Positions 28,863-37,552 of a stretch of 58,208 nucleotides of DNA are shown one piece after another. Numbering within the stretch: position 1 is the stretch's first letter; each line of letters begins with the position of its first letter. A model generated the notes under the pieces. The model saw only the letters and a program-made list of their open reading frames with translations. It was not told the origin of the DNA and searched no databases. The position numbers were made by a program, and so were the translations under genes. The DNA is from an uncultured Flavobacteriaceae bacterium (lineage in GTDB: Bacteria; Bacteroidota; Bacteroidia; Flavobacteriales; Flavobacteriaceae): positions 1 through 58,208 of the forward strand of contig CANMLX010000030.1 of NCBI GenBank assembly GCA_947498845.1, written 5' to 3'.

Positions 28863-28906
28863 CATTATTTGTAAAAATTAGCACGCAACTTTAAGAGTGA
28901 ATTTAA

Positions 28907-29320
28907 TTAAATAGCACTTTTTAAAACGGTGCCTTTAATTTTTAAAGTTTGTTTAGCGTTTTTTGCATTAGAATGTACTGTAATTCCTTTTGAAAAAGCC
29001 CCCACCCTATTGGTGGCATATTTAATTTTAATTTCTCCAGAATCACCTGGTAATATCGCAGTTTTTGGATACTTTGGAACAGTGCAACCACAGGTTGTTT
29101 TTACTTGAGAAATAACCACAGGCGCATTTCCAGAATTGGTGAATTTAAAAATACGTTCGCCATTGTCGTGTTGGTTAATACTACCATAATCAATTTCTTT
29201 AGCTTCAAAAGATAGCATTCCAATGTTACTGGTTTGTATCGTTTGAGCATAAGACAAGCTGGAAACGAATAAACAAATAACCATAATTAGTTTAAAGGAT
29301 GAGATTTTAAAAGTGTTCAT
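28907..29320 (-). CDS. DUF1573 domain secreted protein
   Basis: A protein of about 137 residues with a signal peptide (SSLSYAQT) and one DUF1573 immunoglobulin-like domain: IDYGSINQHDNGERIFKFTN, then VKTTCGCTVPKYPK and ILPGDSGEIKIKYATNR. Such domains are common, often repeated, in exported Bacteroidota proteins; role unknown. An alternative ATG lies at 29332; the shorter start gives a more typical signal peptide. Confidence 0.88.
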   Translation of the reverse strand: MNTFKISSFKLIMVICLFVSSLSYAQTIQTSNIGMLSFEAKEIDYGSINQHDNGERIFKFTNSGNAPVVISQVKTTCGCTVPKYPKTAILPGDSGEIKIKYATNRVGAFSKGITVHSNAKNAKQTLKIKGTVLKSAI

Positions 29321-29442
29321 TGAATAATTCATAAGGTTTAAATTTTAAATGATTAATACCTTACAAAGGTTCTATTTATCCTAGGAAATGAAATGAAAAT
29401 TAAGGTTGAAATAGGTACTAGACCCCAGGTGGAATTTTGTAA

Positions 29443-30498
29443 CTACTTCTTAAAAAGTGATTTAGCTTCATCTCTTGATTGCACATCAAGCTTCTTGTAA
29501 ATATTATTAATATGCGTTTTTACAGTGCTTAGACTTACAAATAACTCTTGAGCTATGGCTTTGTTAGGTTTTTCTTGAAGTAATAAATCTAATATTTTTT
29601 GTTCTTGTTTTGTTAATTGCTCTTTAGCCTTTTGGATGTGTTTATTTTTTGCTTTCTTTTTTGTAAACAAGAACCAAACATTTAGTAGTAAGGAAATACC
29701 AAGAAGTACCGATATAAGAATTAACCAGTTGAAGGGTTTTGAAGGATTTTTTTTGGTTTTTATAAATCTGTCTGCTGCTAATTCGGTTTTATACTGTTGT
29801 AAATAACTGGAATTAGGGTATGTGTTTTTAAGGCGATGTAGTAGCCCGTCGTAATGTGTATTGTTAGTAAGATCTTCTATATAATAGTCGTAAAATTGAG
29901 AGCTTTTGTCTGTTAAAAATTTATAGATGTAAATTTCGGCTAAAGGGTCGTTACTATTTTTACCATACTCTTGAAGTGTTTTAAACCATTTTTTAGTATT
30001 TAATTTTCTGTTAGTTTCACTTCTGTAAGATGCAAAATCAAAAGCCATGTCTTCCTTTAAATTATCAATATTTATTAATAACGAAGCGCTTTTGTTATTA
30101 GATGTAATGCTGCAAAACATTTCACTATCAAAAGAAAAAGGAAAACTAATTGTATCTGTGTTTTTTGCTATAAACAATATGGATTTACTGTTATTGCAGT
30201 GGGAGTTGAAATGGTTTTTAGTTTGCTTGTCTTCAAAACAATTGTCTACATGAAGTTTGTAAATTTTGTTTTTTGGTTCAAGAAGGTCCCCTGTAAATTC
30301 AAAATAACCAGAGCTATCGGCTTTTACTTTGCCTATGATTTGTTCGGTATAAATACCATCTACTTTTCTGTAGTCTTCTACTAAAGATAAATAGACATCG
30401 TCATGCCATTGTTTATCGTCCACATAACCATAAAAGCGATGTTGGGCAGTAGTTTTTAATACAGAAAGTAATAGTGTAAGCAACAATAGTATTCGCAT
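29443..30498 (-). CDS. Membrane-tethered LuxR-type regulator
   Basis: A 351-residue protein. An N-terminal signal (about 1-18) leads to a periplasmic region of about 235 residues without recognised repeats, one transmembrane helix (about 258-278, WLILISVLLGISLLLNVWF), a Lys-rich coiled segment and a C-terminal LuxR/GerE helix-turn-helix (about 293-347, KAIAQELFVSLSTVKTHINN). The DNA-binding domain stays tethered at the inner face of the membrane. Flavobacteria have several such one-component regulators. Target genes unknown. Confidence 0.88.
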   Translation of the reverse strand: MRILLLLTLLLSVLKTTAQHRFYGYVDDKQWHDDVYLSLVEDYRKVDGIYTEQIIGKVKADSSGYFEFTGDLLEPKNKIYKLHVDNCFEDKQTKNHFNSHCNNSKSILFIAKNTDTISFPFSFDSEMFCSITSNNKSASLLINIDNLKEDMAFDFASYRSETNRKLNTKKWFKTLQEYGKNSNDPLAEIYIYKFLTDKSSQFYDYYIEDLTNNTHYDGLLHRLKNTYPNSSYLQQYKTELAADRFIKTKKNPSKPFNWLILISVLLGISLLLNVWFLFTKKKAKNKHIQKAKEQLTKQEQKILDLLLQEKPNKAIAQELFVSLSTVKTHINNIYKKLDVQSRDEAKSLFKK

Positions 30499-30726
30499 AC
30501 TACTAAACTAAACAAAAATTCTAAAGAGATAAATATTAGGCAAAATAAAGTTAAAATGTAACAAATAGTTAAACAAAGCGTCCAATAAGTTGATTATTAA
30601 CGCATACTAAGTTTAACTTTTATTTTGAAATAGAACACCTATTACAGTTTCAGTGACTTTAAAAACATACTAGTTTTCATTGTGCTTGAAACCTTTATAA
30701 CGACCTTCTAATGTATAAAGCGGGGT

Positions 30727-30734
30727 TAATTTTG
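30727..30734 (+). promoter_or_regulatory. Bacteroidota -7 promoter box for yqaE
   Basis: TAATTTTG matches TAnnTTTG exactly and ends 18 bp before ATG 30753. Confidence 0.5.
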
Positions 30735-30752
30735 GTATATTAAAAAATTGTT

Positions 30753-30911
30753 ATGAGTTTTTGGAGAGTTGTGCTTTCTATTATTTGTCCACCGCTATCA
30801 ATTATTGATAAAGGCTGTGGTTCTATTATAATTGTTACTTTATTATGGTTCTGTGGTTGGGTACCTGGAGTTATTGGCGCTATGGTAATACTCAATAATC
30901 CCAAAAGATAG
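30753..30911 (+). CDS. yqaE: YqaE/Pmp3 family membrane microprotein
   Basis: A 52-residue frame starting MSFWRVVLSIICPPLSI and ending MVILNNPKR. It has the Pmp3/YqaE pattern: a first hydrophobic helix with CPPLSI, a short polar loop (DKGCGS), then a second helix (IIIVTLLWFCGWVPGVIGA) reaching WVPGVIGAM. These small proteolipids are linked to membrane potential and stress in other organisms. The product is short, but the promoter box and motifs support it. It lies 45 bp upstream of a same-strand lipoprotein gene and may share its transcript. Confidence 0.9.
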   Translation: MSFWRVVLSIICPPLSIIDKGCGSIIIVTLLWFCGWVPGVIGAMVILNNPKR

Positions 30912-30956
30912 TCTATATTTGCTTTGAAAATTTTTAACCTTATTAATTTATTAGAT

Positions 30957-31718
30957 ATGGGCAGATTTACATTTTTTTATCTAGCTTTTATAGTTGTTTT
31001 CTTTACCAGTTGTCAATTTTCTGAAAATATTTACATCAATGAAGATGGTTCGGGAAAAATGGAGTTTAGTTTTGATGCTTCCGAAATTATGCATATGGCA
31101 GGCAATGAGGTGTCTAAAGGCACAGGAGAAAAAGATATAGATTCTACATTTACCTTTAAAGAAATTTTTGAAGAGAAAAAAGATAGCATTGCAACGTTAT
31201 CACCAGAAGAACAAGCAAAACTAAAAGCTTTAGAAAACTTTTCTGTGCATATGTTAATGAGTGAAAAGGATAAAAAGTTCAATATGGAAATATTTACCGA
31301 TTTTAAAGATGCTAGAGAACTACAGGATATGTTTACGGCTTTAAATGAGGTAAGCAATTTGCAAGGAAAAGGTAATTCAAAAATTAATGACCCTAGTAAT
31401 CCCTTTTCTGCTATGGCTAATGGAGGTAATTCTAAATTAAGTTATTCTTTTGAAAATAATGTGTTTAAGCGCACAGTGAAAGTTTTGGATAAAGAAGTAC
31501 AACAAAAAATGAAAGACAGTTTGGGACAAGCGGCGATGATGTTTGCTAGTTCTAAATATAAATTGAACTATCATTTTCCTAGAAAAGTTAAATCGGTATC
31601 AAACGATAAGGCCTTGTTTAGTTCAGATGGAAAAACGGTAACTATTGAATACGGTCTAATGGATTATATGACGAATCCAGAAGTCATGAATTTAGAAGTC
31701 GTATTGGAGAAAAAGTAG
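30957..31718 (+). CDS. Hypothetical lipoprotein
   Basis: A 253-residue lipoprotein from ATG 30957; the longer frame needs a TTG at 30924. Lipobox VVFFTSC. The mature part starts ENIYINEDGSGKMEFSFDAS, a pattern seen in Bacteroidota lipoproteins of unknown function, and contains a Lys/Glu-rich middle. It is followed almost directly by lipB (TTG 31722), suggesting co-transcription. Confidence 0.75.
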   Translation: MGRFTFFYLAFIVVFFTSCQFSENIYINEDGSGKMEFSFDASEIMHMAGNEVSKGTGEKDIDSTFTFKEIFEEKKDSIATLSPEEQAKLKALENFSVHMLMSEKDKKFNMEIFTDFKDARELQDMFTALNEVSNLQGKGNSKINDPSNPFSAMANGGNSKLSYSFENNVFKRTVKVLDKEVQQKMKDSLGQAAMMFASSKYKLNYHFPRKVKSVSNDKALFSSDGKTVTIEYGLMDYMTNPEVMNLEVVLEKK

Positions 31719-31721
31719 TGA

Positions 31722-32426
31722 TTGAATAAAACAATACAGATACAAGACTTAGGGGTTAAAGACTATAAAGAAACATGGGATTATCAAGAACTTCTGTTTA
31801 AAGCAATTGTTGATACAAAAGTAAAGAACAGGCGAGAAGATGCTAATCTTGACACCAAAAACCATTTTTTATTTGTAGAACACCCGCATGTCTATACACT
31901 AGGTAAAAGCGGTGATTTTTCTAATCTATTACTTAACGAAGCCCAACTTAAAGAAAAAGGAGCTACGTTTTATAAGATAAACAGAGGAGGCGATATTACC
32001 TATCATGGTCCCGGGCAAATAGTAGGTTATCCTATTTTGGATCTTGAAAATTTCTTTACAGATATTCATAAATATTTACGTTTTTTAGAAGAAATAATCA
32101 TCCTTACCCTCGCCGAATATGGATTAAAAGCCGAAAGAAGTCCAGGAGAAACAGGCGTATGGTTAGATGTAGGCACACCATTTGCAAGAAAAATTTGTGC
32201 TATGGGTGTACGTGCTAGTCGCTGGGTAACAATGCATGGTTTTGCTTTAAATGTAAATGTTAATTTAGGGTATTTTGATAATATTGTGCCTTGCGGTATT
32301 AAAGGCAAAGCGGTTACATCGTTAAATGTAGAATTAGGTGTAGATGAGGTGAATAAACAAGACGTAAAAGATAAATTGTTAAACCATTTTTCAAATCTTT
32401 TTAAGGCAGCCTTATACCCGTTTTAA
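31722..32426 (+). CDS. lipB: Octanoyl-ACP:protein N-octanoyltransferase
   Basis: A 234-residue enzyme transferring octanoyl groups to lipoyl domains, the first step of lipoate synthesis. Motifs: LFVEHPHVYTLGKSGD, INRGGDITYHGPGQIVGYPI, the catalytic Lys in ARKICAMGVRASRWVTMHG and the catalytic Cys in IVPCGIKGKAVTSL. The start codon appears to be TTG, giving MNKTIQIQDLG, the usual flavobacterial N-terminus; no suitable ATG lies upstream in frame. It starts 3 bp after the preceding stop. Confidence 0.94.
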   Translation: MNKTIQIQDLGVKDYKETWDYQELLFKAIVDTKVKNRREDANLDTKNHFLFVEHPHVYTLGKSGDFSNLLLNEAQLKEKGATFYKINRGGDITYHGPGQIVGYPILDLENFFTDIHKYLRFLEEIIILTLAEYGLKAERSPGETGVWLDVGTPFARKICAMGVRASRWVTMHGFALNVNVNLGYFDNIVPCGIKGKAVTSLNVELGVDEVNKQDVKDKLLNHFSNLFKAALYPF

Positions 32427-32427
32427 T

Positions 32428-32481
32428 TTTAAATTTACTCATCTAAGGCAAAAAGATTAAGTTTTATTGAGTAAATTTAAA
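32428..32481 (+). terminator. Terminator-like hairpin after lipB
   Basis: A perfect 14-bp inverted repeat, TTTAAATTTACTCA with TGAGTAAATTTAAA, and a 26-nt loop, starting 2 bp after the lipB stop. It is AT-rich and lacks a clean T-tract, so termination is probable rather than certain. Confidence 0.5.
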
Positions 32482-32824
32482 GTTGGAAATGGTATTATTG
32501 GTTGGCACATAAAGTAGACATGCCAAAATAGTGTTAGTTATATGTGCTTTGTTTGCTGTTGGAATTAGTGTTAAATAGCGCTAGTTTTAAATTTGAGTTA
32601 TCAATACTAATACCTTTTGGTGTAATTCTAACAGGCATTCTAAATTTGGCATACCATAAATATTTAAGTATTGTTGTATGGCCACAATGTATCGTAATAT
32701 TAAAGAATATGAAGAAGATAGTTTTATTTTTTAAGCAACTATTTACCCATTTATACATCTATAAAGAAACCATGAGCTAAATTTAATAGACTTTATAACC
32801 CCAAGCACTTATTTTATTTTAACC

Positions 32825-32832
32825 TACATTTG
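32825..32832 (+). promoter_or_regulatory. Bacteroidota -7 promoter box for GH16 gene
   Basis: TACATTTG matches TAnnTTTG exactly, 37 bp before ATG 32870. No TTG at the usual -33 distance was found, which might mean activator dependence. Confidence 0.5.
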
Positions 32833-32869
32833 TATCATCTGGTAAATTTAATCTTTAATTTAAAAAAAA

Positions 32870-34114
32870 ATGAAAAAGATAGCTACTCTATTATTTTGTT
32901 TTACAATTAGTATTATTTATTCACAAGACTGGGCGGGTATAGCAATTCCAGCAAATGCAGGAGATGGAAAAGAATGGGTAATACAAAACAATGTGTCTGA
33001 TGATTTTAATTATTCTGCACCAGCCACAAATAAAGGCAGTACCTATCTAAGCAAATGGGATGATTTTTACCATAACACATGGACAGGACCAGGGTTAACT
33101 GTATGGCAAAGAGACCATTCGTTAGTTGAAGGAGGTGAATTAAAATTAATTGCCTCTAGACTAGGGGTCAATCAAGTTAATGCAGGTGCGATGCATTCTA
33201 ACGCTACAGTAGTTTACCCTGTTTATGTTGAAATAAGAGCAAAAATCATGAATTCTGTTTTGGCTAATGGGGGCTGGATGTTGAGTCCTGACGATACTCA
33301 GGAAATCGACTTTATGGAAGGTTATGGAGCAGCTTTTTCACAAAGTGCTAATAGAGATCATTCGTGGTACGCACAACGCATGCACTTAAGCCATCATGTG
33401 TTTATAAGAAGCCCTTTTCAGGATTGGCAACCAAGTGAATTTGGCAATACAGGAAGTAATCCCTCTGTACATCCAACGTGGATTACAAGAAATGATGGTA
33501 GTGGTAATATTAACTGGAGAGATGATTATCATAGGTATGGTGTCTATTGGGAAGATCCTACACATTTATATTATTACATAGATGGCGTTTTAGTAACTCA
33601 AAGAGAAGGCATGGAACAAATAGATCCTTTATACTATACAAATACGGTTAATCAAGGAGATACTAGTAATGATACCAGAACAGGGCTAAACAAAGCCATG
33701 TTTATACTTTTTACTGTTGAAGATCAAGATTGGAGGTCTTCTCCTCAATCAGGATTACAATCTGATACTTACACACCAACCGATACAGAATTAGCAAACA
33801 CAAATAATCATACCTTGCATGTTGATTGGATAAGAGTGTATAAACCAGAAAATGTTGCTTCTGTAGATGAGTGGTTCACAAATAACCTTCAAATATATCC
33901 AAACCCAATTAATGATAGTTTTACATTAAAAGCAGATGTGATTTTAAACACTGTTGAGGTTTATACTATGGGTGGCGTTAACGTTTTAACTAAAAAAGGC
34001 ATTAACAGTTTTTCGGATGAAATATTTGTTGGCAACTTAACATCGGGATTATATATTTTAAAAATAAAAGATAATACGGGTGCTTTAGCAGTAAAAAAAG
34101 TAACTATATTATAA
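32870..34114 (+). CDS. GH16 beta-agarase/porphyranase-type enzyme, T9SS secreted
   Basis: A 414-residue secreted glycoside hydrolase for red-algal galactans. Signal peptide about 1-19 (SIIYSQ). The GH16 jelly roll spans about 20-325; the catalytic motif is EIDFME with Glu145, Asp147 and Glu150, preceded by GGWMLSPDDTQ as in beta-agarases, followed by HLSHHVFIRSPFQDWQPSE and a terminal DWIRVYKPEN. Residues about 335-414 are a type IX secretion C-terminal sorting domain (LQIYPNPINDSF, ending LYILKIKDN). Agarase is favoured over porphyranase, but the substrate cannot be fixed from sequence alone. Confidence 0.92.
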   Translation: MKKIATLLFCFTISIIYSQDWAGIAIPANAGDGKEWVIQNNVSDDFNYSAPATNKGSTYLSKWDDFYHNTWTGPGLTVWQRDHSLVEGGELKLIASRLGVNQVNAGAMHSNATVVYPVYVEIRAKIMNSVLANGGWMLSPDDTQEIDFMEGYGAAFSQSANRDHSWYAQRMHLSHHVFIRSPFQDWQPSEFGNTGSNPSVHPTWITRNDGSGNINWRDDYHRYGVYWEDPTHLYYYIDGVLVTQREGMEQIDPLYYTNTVNQGDTSNDTRTGLNKAMFILFTVEDQDWRSSPQSGLQSDTYTPTDTELANTNNHTLHVDWIRVYKPENVASVDEWFTNNLQIYPNPINDSFTLKADVILNTVEVYTMGGVNVLTKKGINSFSDEIFVGNLTSGLYILKIKDNTGALAVKKVTIL

Positions 34115-34118
34115 TAAC

Positions 34119-34270
34119 AACCCGTTATGCATATAGGAACCGATACAATCTTAAGGTGTCTGTTCGAGTGCCCCGAACTATTTCGAAGTTAAAATTCTGA
34201 TTCTCGATACATCCCGAAGCAAGTTCGAGACACTCGAATAGACAGAATTGTACTAAATGTACAACGGGTT
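34119..34270. repeat. 152-bp palindromic element
   Basis: Outer ends AACCCGTTATGCATATAG (34119) and, reverse-complemented from the right end (34270), AACCCGTTGTACATTTAG. An inner pair, TGTCTGTTCGAGTG and CACTCGAATAGACA, forms a second stem. It starts 4 bp after the GH16 stop codon. It may be a MITE or a large structured 3' element. A related CTCGATACATC...GACACTCGAA segment lies near 58064-58098. Confidence 0.7.
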
Positions 34271-34298
34271 AGTAGTATTAAAATTATGCTGTTTTAAT

Positions 34299-34328
34299 AC
34301 ACCCTCTTTATTAATTAAAAGAGGGTGT
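34299..34328. terminator. Bidirectional terminator
   Basis: A perfect 11-bp stem, ACACCCTCTTT with AAAGAGGGTGT, with an 8-nt loop, between the convergent GH16 and DinB-like genes. Confidence 0.8.
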
Positions 34329-34333
34329 TCTAT

Positions 34334-34843
34334 TTAAAAATAACGCTCACATAATACTTTTAAATGGTGTATAGCATGTCCAATGTTGACTAATCCTAAG
34401 GCTAGTGGTGTGACCTTAATATTGGAGCATACACCTTCTTTTAAAAGCATACTATTTGTAAAGCTTTTAAACAGATAAATATTTGCATCTCTTACTGTAC
34501 GAAATTCTTCTAATAAATCTGGAATGCTTCTTTGAGATGCATTGGTGTGTTCTGCATAGGCGTTTTGATCATATCCATAAAGTGTATTTTCCTCACATCT
34601 GGATATTGCCAAAGCTCTGTAGGCTTGAATACGTTCATTATCTATAACATGTTGTAAAATATCTTTAGGCGACCATTTATCTTTTTCATATCTAAAATCT
34701 TGATGTTTTTCTAATAGATTTTTTATTTCATGATAATCGCTTCGGCTTGCTTTTAAGCCTTCAACTAGTGCCATGTTCTCTGGTACTAGGTTGATATACC
34801 TATCGTAAAACTCAGGCATGAATTTTAAATCGCTTTTTGTCAT
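34334..34843 (-). CDS. DinB superfamily protein
   Basis: A 169-residue four-helix-bundle protein of the DinB/YfiT-like superfamily. Putative metal-binding histidines are in KDILQHVIDNER (near residue 66) and GHAIHHLKVLCE (near 157-161). Members are often thiol S-transferases or metal-dependent enzymes of uncertain substrate. Start could also be the internal ATG at 34819. A MITE copy sits directly upstream. Confidence 0.85.
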   Translation of the reverse strand: MTKSDLKFMPEFYDRYINLVPENMALVEGLKASRSDYHEIKNLLEKHQDFRYEKDKWSPKDILQHVIDNERIQAYRALAISRCEENTLYGYDQNAYAEHTNASQRSIPDLLEEFRTVRDANIYLFKSFTNSMLLKEGVCSNIKVTPLALGLVNIGHAIHHLKVLCERYF

Positions 34844-34856
34844 AATAAAGTTTTTA

Positions 34857-35015
34857 TACCAATTCCCAAATGAATTTACTGAGTTAAAAAGTGCCTTTTG
34901 AAATTCTATTTCAACATAAAAAAGAACCGTAGCTACAGCTATGCTTATTTTTCTGTATCATATAATTCCAAAATTCATCATTTTACTTTACAATACATTC
35001 ATTTAAGAATTGGTA
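34857..35015. mobile_element. MITE family 2, copy b (159 bp)
   Basis: TACCAATTCCCAAATGAAT at the left end and ATTCATTTAAGAATTGGTA at the right, with a body closely matching copy a (9618-9778). It fills almost the whole gap between two minus-strand genes and ends 4 bp before a stop codon. Confidence 0.85.
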
Positions 35016-35019
35016 TTAA

Positions 35020-35682
35020 TCATTCTTTATGTTGCTCGTAATACGCTAAAACGTGTTGAGGTATTTGGACATTCTTGTCTAATAAATTATCACTAATAGG
35101 ATATTCGGCAACTTGCTTTATAGGAACTACACCAGCCCAAATAGGGAGCTCTAAATCGCTTTTTTCATCTAAAACACCTTCGCCTCTTACTTTTGCAGAG
35201 GCTGTATTAATGGTCATTTCAACCACTAAAGTCCCGTTGAATTCTTTTTCATTCATAGGGCGTAAACTTTCCCAGCGCTCAGGAATCATTTGGTCTACTA
35301 CACATTTTAGTGCGCTTTCTTTTAGCACAGGGTCGTCTATTTTTTTAACATCTGTAAATAAAGTCACAGATCTGTAATTAACCGAATGATGAAACCCGGA
35401 ACGCGCTAGTACCAAACCATCTAAATGCATTACAGTTATACTGGCCTCTCCTTGTTCTAATAAAGCCAGTAACATTCTGTTTTTTCTAGAACCGTGTAAG
35501 TAAATTTTATTGTCTATTCTACCATATGCCATAGGAATTGTAATGGCTTTTCCATGATACACATAACCTACATAGCCAATAAAACCTACATCTAAAATGC
35601 TATTTATTTGTTCTACATCATATACAGCTCTGTTAGCGCCTCTTTTAACTTTGTTTAGTTCTGTTGTATTATATGTTTGCAT
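35020..35682 (-). CDS. Pyridoxamine 5'-phosphate oxidase-like flavin-binding protein
   Basis: A 220-residue FMN-binding split-barrel protein. The family pattern is visible in GYVYHGKAITIPMAYGRIDN, then KIYLHGSRKNRMLLALLEQG and YRSVTLFTDVKKI. Typical annotations are flavin-nucleotide-binding protein or PNPOx family; true PNPOx activity is not implied. It is divergent from a MocR-type regulator gene, which probably regulates it. Confidence 0.87.
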   Translation of the reverse strand: MQTYNTTELNKVKRGANRAVYDVEQINSILDVGFIGYVGYVYHGKAITIPMAYGRIDNKIYLHGSRKNRMLLALLEQGEASITVMHLDGLVLARSGFHHSVNYRSVTLFTDVKKIDDPVLKESALKCVVDQMIPERWESLRPMNEKEFNGTLVVEMTINTASAKVRGEGVLDEKSDLELPIWAGVVPIKQVAEYPISDNLLDKNVQIPQHVLAYYEQHKE

Positions 35683-35765
35683 AACTTTAGTTTATATACC
35701 AACAAAATTAGTAGTTTTGTGGGTTGTTATTTTCGTCCAGAAAGCATTTAGTAAATAGTCCAGTT

Positions 35766-37247
35766 ATGATTCCTTATAAAACTAGTATCACCTTAGATAG
35801 AACATCCAAGCAACCTTTATACATTCAACTCACCAATCAATTTATAGCGTTAATTAAAAGTGAAGTTTTAAAACCTAAGGCTAAATTACCTAGTAGCAGG
35901 TTATTAGCAGGGCTTATTCAAGTACATAGAAAAACGGTAGTGGCGACTTACGATGAGTTGGTGCTACAAGGTTGGATAAAAACCATACCTCAAAAAGGAA
36001 CGTTTGTAAATGCCGATTTACCATTATTGAAAAGTCAAAAAATTTCTAAAACCATTGATTATAAAGAAAAAAATAAAACAGGATTTTCTTTTAAAAAGCA
36101 GGTTATTTTAGATAGAACATTTCCACAAGCTTACGATAATGACTATATGTATATTAACGACGGTGTGCCAGATCAAAGGTTAGCGCCTGTAGCAGAAATT
36201 GCAATTTTATATAGAAAGTTAGTAGGTAAAAAAAGTACAGTTAAAACACTAGGGTATGGCACTACTTACGGTAATTTAAAACTTAGAGAAACCCTAGTGG
36301 ATTATTTAAATAATACGCGTGGCTTACAAATAACAACAGACAACTTGATGATTACCAGAGGGAGCCAGATGGGGATGTTTTTAACAGCCCAATTATTAAT
36401 TAATAATGGGGACTATATTATAATAGGAGAGACCAACTATAGCTCCCTGGACACTACTTTTGAATATGCGAATGCTAAAATTTTAAGAGTAAAAGTAGAT
36501 AGTGATGGTTTAAATACCAATGCTATTGAAACGTTATGTAAAACATACCCTGTAAAGGCTATTTACACCACATCACACCACCACCACCCTACCACTGTAA
36601 CCTTGTCTGCTAAACGTCGTTTAGAATTATTAAACTTGGCAAGTACTTATAATTTTGCCATTCTTGAGGATGATTACGATTACGATTTTCATTATAACCA
36701 TGCCCCCATTTTGCCCTTAGCAAGTCATGATAAAAATGGCAATGTAATTTATATAGGCTCGGTTTGTAAAGCCGTGGCACCTGTATTTAGAGTGGGGTAT
36801 TTAGTAGCGTCTAAAACGTTTGTAGATGAATGTGCAAAACTGCGCAGGTTTATAGATAGGCAAGGCGACGCCTTATTAGAACAAGCTTTTGCCAGTTTTA
36901 TAAAAGAAGGTAGTTTGGACAGACACTTAAAAAAAATAGTAAAGGTTTATAAAACAAGAAGAAATTTGTTTTGTAAGTTGTTAAGAGATGAGTTGAGTGA
37001 TTATTTTTCTTTTGAAACTCCTAAAGGCGGTATGGCAGTATGGGTAACATTACATAATACCTACTCATGGGCAGCTGTTGAAACCGAAGCTTTAAAACAA
37101 AAGGTAGTTATTCCAGAATGGCAACGCTACGATGCAATACACAGTAAACACAATGCCATACGTATGGGGTTTGCTGCTTATAATGAAACCGAAATTTATG
37201 AGTTGGTTAGACGATTAAAAAAGGTGATGGCTATAATAGGTGGTTGA
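35766..37247 (+). CDS. MocR/PdxR-type regulator (GntR HTH plus aminotransferase fold)
   Basis: A 493-residue transcription regulator. An N-terminal GntR winged helix (about 10-80: LYIQLTNQFIALIKSEVL, KLPSSRLLAGLIQVHRKTV) is fused to a fold-type I aminotransferase domain (about 120-490) that binds PLP as a ligand sensor: EDDYDYDFHY and the Schiff-base Lys in IGSVCKAVAPVFRVGY. ATG 35766 fits the family N-terminus better than the frame opening at 35724. Its divergent neighbour is a split-barrel flavoprotein, consistent with B6-related control. Confidence 0.9.
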   Translation: MIPYKTSITLDRTSKQPLYIQLTNQFIALIKSEVLKPKAKLPSSRLLAGLIQVHRKTVVATYDELVLQGWIKTIPQKGTFVNADLPLLKSQKISKTIDYKEKNKTGFSFKKQVILDRTFPQAYDNDYMYINDGVPDQRLAPVAEIAILYRKLVGKKSTVKTLGYGTTYGNLKLRETLVDYLNNTRGLQITTDNLMITRGSQMGMFLTAQLLINNGDYIIIGETNYSSLDTTFEYANAKILRVKVDSDGLNTNAIETLCKTYPVKAIYTTSHHHHPTTVTLSAKRRLELLNLASTYNFAILEDDYDYDFHYNHAPILPLASHDKNGNVIYIGSVCKAVAPVFRVGYLVASKTFVDECAKLRRFIDRQGDALLEQAFASFIKEGSLDRHLKKIVKVYKTRRNLFCKLLRDELSDYFSFETPKGGMAVWVTLHNTYSWAAVETEALKQKVVIPEWQRYDAIHSKHNAIRMGFAAYNETEIYELVRRLKKVMAIIGG

Positions 37248-37552
37248 AGTCTATTTGTTTATTATCTAGTTAAAGGTTAAAACCCTGAAATTCCACTGTA
37301 TTTACTTTAGTTTCTATAAACTTTTTTCATATTGACTGTCATTTTCGATCCCGAAGTTTCGGGAGAGAAATCTCATCATACCTAGAAATTATGAGATTCC
37401 CTGCCTGCCAGCAGGCAAGGCTCTTTGTTAGCTACGCTAAATACTTTCAATTAAAAAATATTTTAATTTCAGTAGCATTCGGAATGACACCCTAACTTTA
37501 AAAAGAATTTCATTCTTTAATTTAAAACTATGGATTTCTAATCCATAGTGGT
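37248..37552. repeat. Intergenic dispersed repeat region
   Basis: No gene. A segment at 37338-37488 begins GTCATTTTCGATCCCGAAG and ends TTCGGAATGACAC, so the ends are inverted. Inside are GCCTGCCAGCAGGC and AGAAATCTCAT, motifs I recall from flavobacterial dispersed repeats. A related segment is at about 39769-39905. Confidence 0.6.
37528..37548 (-). terminator. Terminator after phosphotriesterase-family gene
   Basis: A perfect stem, CTATGGATT with AATCCATAG, and a 3-nt loop, followed on the minus strand by TTTTAAATT; it ends 4 bp from the stop of the minus-strand gene. It is similar to the hairpin at 1653-1673. Confidence 0.75.

Larger units (their letters stand above)
32427..32869. other. 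Gene-free stretch upstream of the GH16 gene
   Basis: Begins with the terminator of lipB, then holds only weak overlapping frames on both strands (32534-32780) with no signal peptide or motif; they may be a decayed gene. It ends with the promoter region of the GH16 gene. Confidence 0.45.

Noticed and set aside
32534..32780. Overlapping frames on both strands between lipB and the GH16 gene
   Set aside because: Both are short, hydrophobic or Asn/Lys-rich, without signal peptide or family motif; coding is not supported on either strand.
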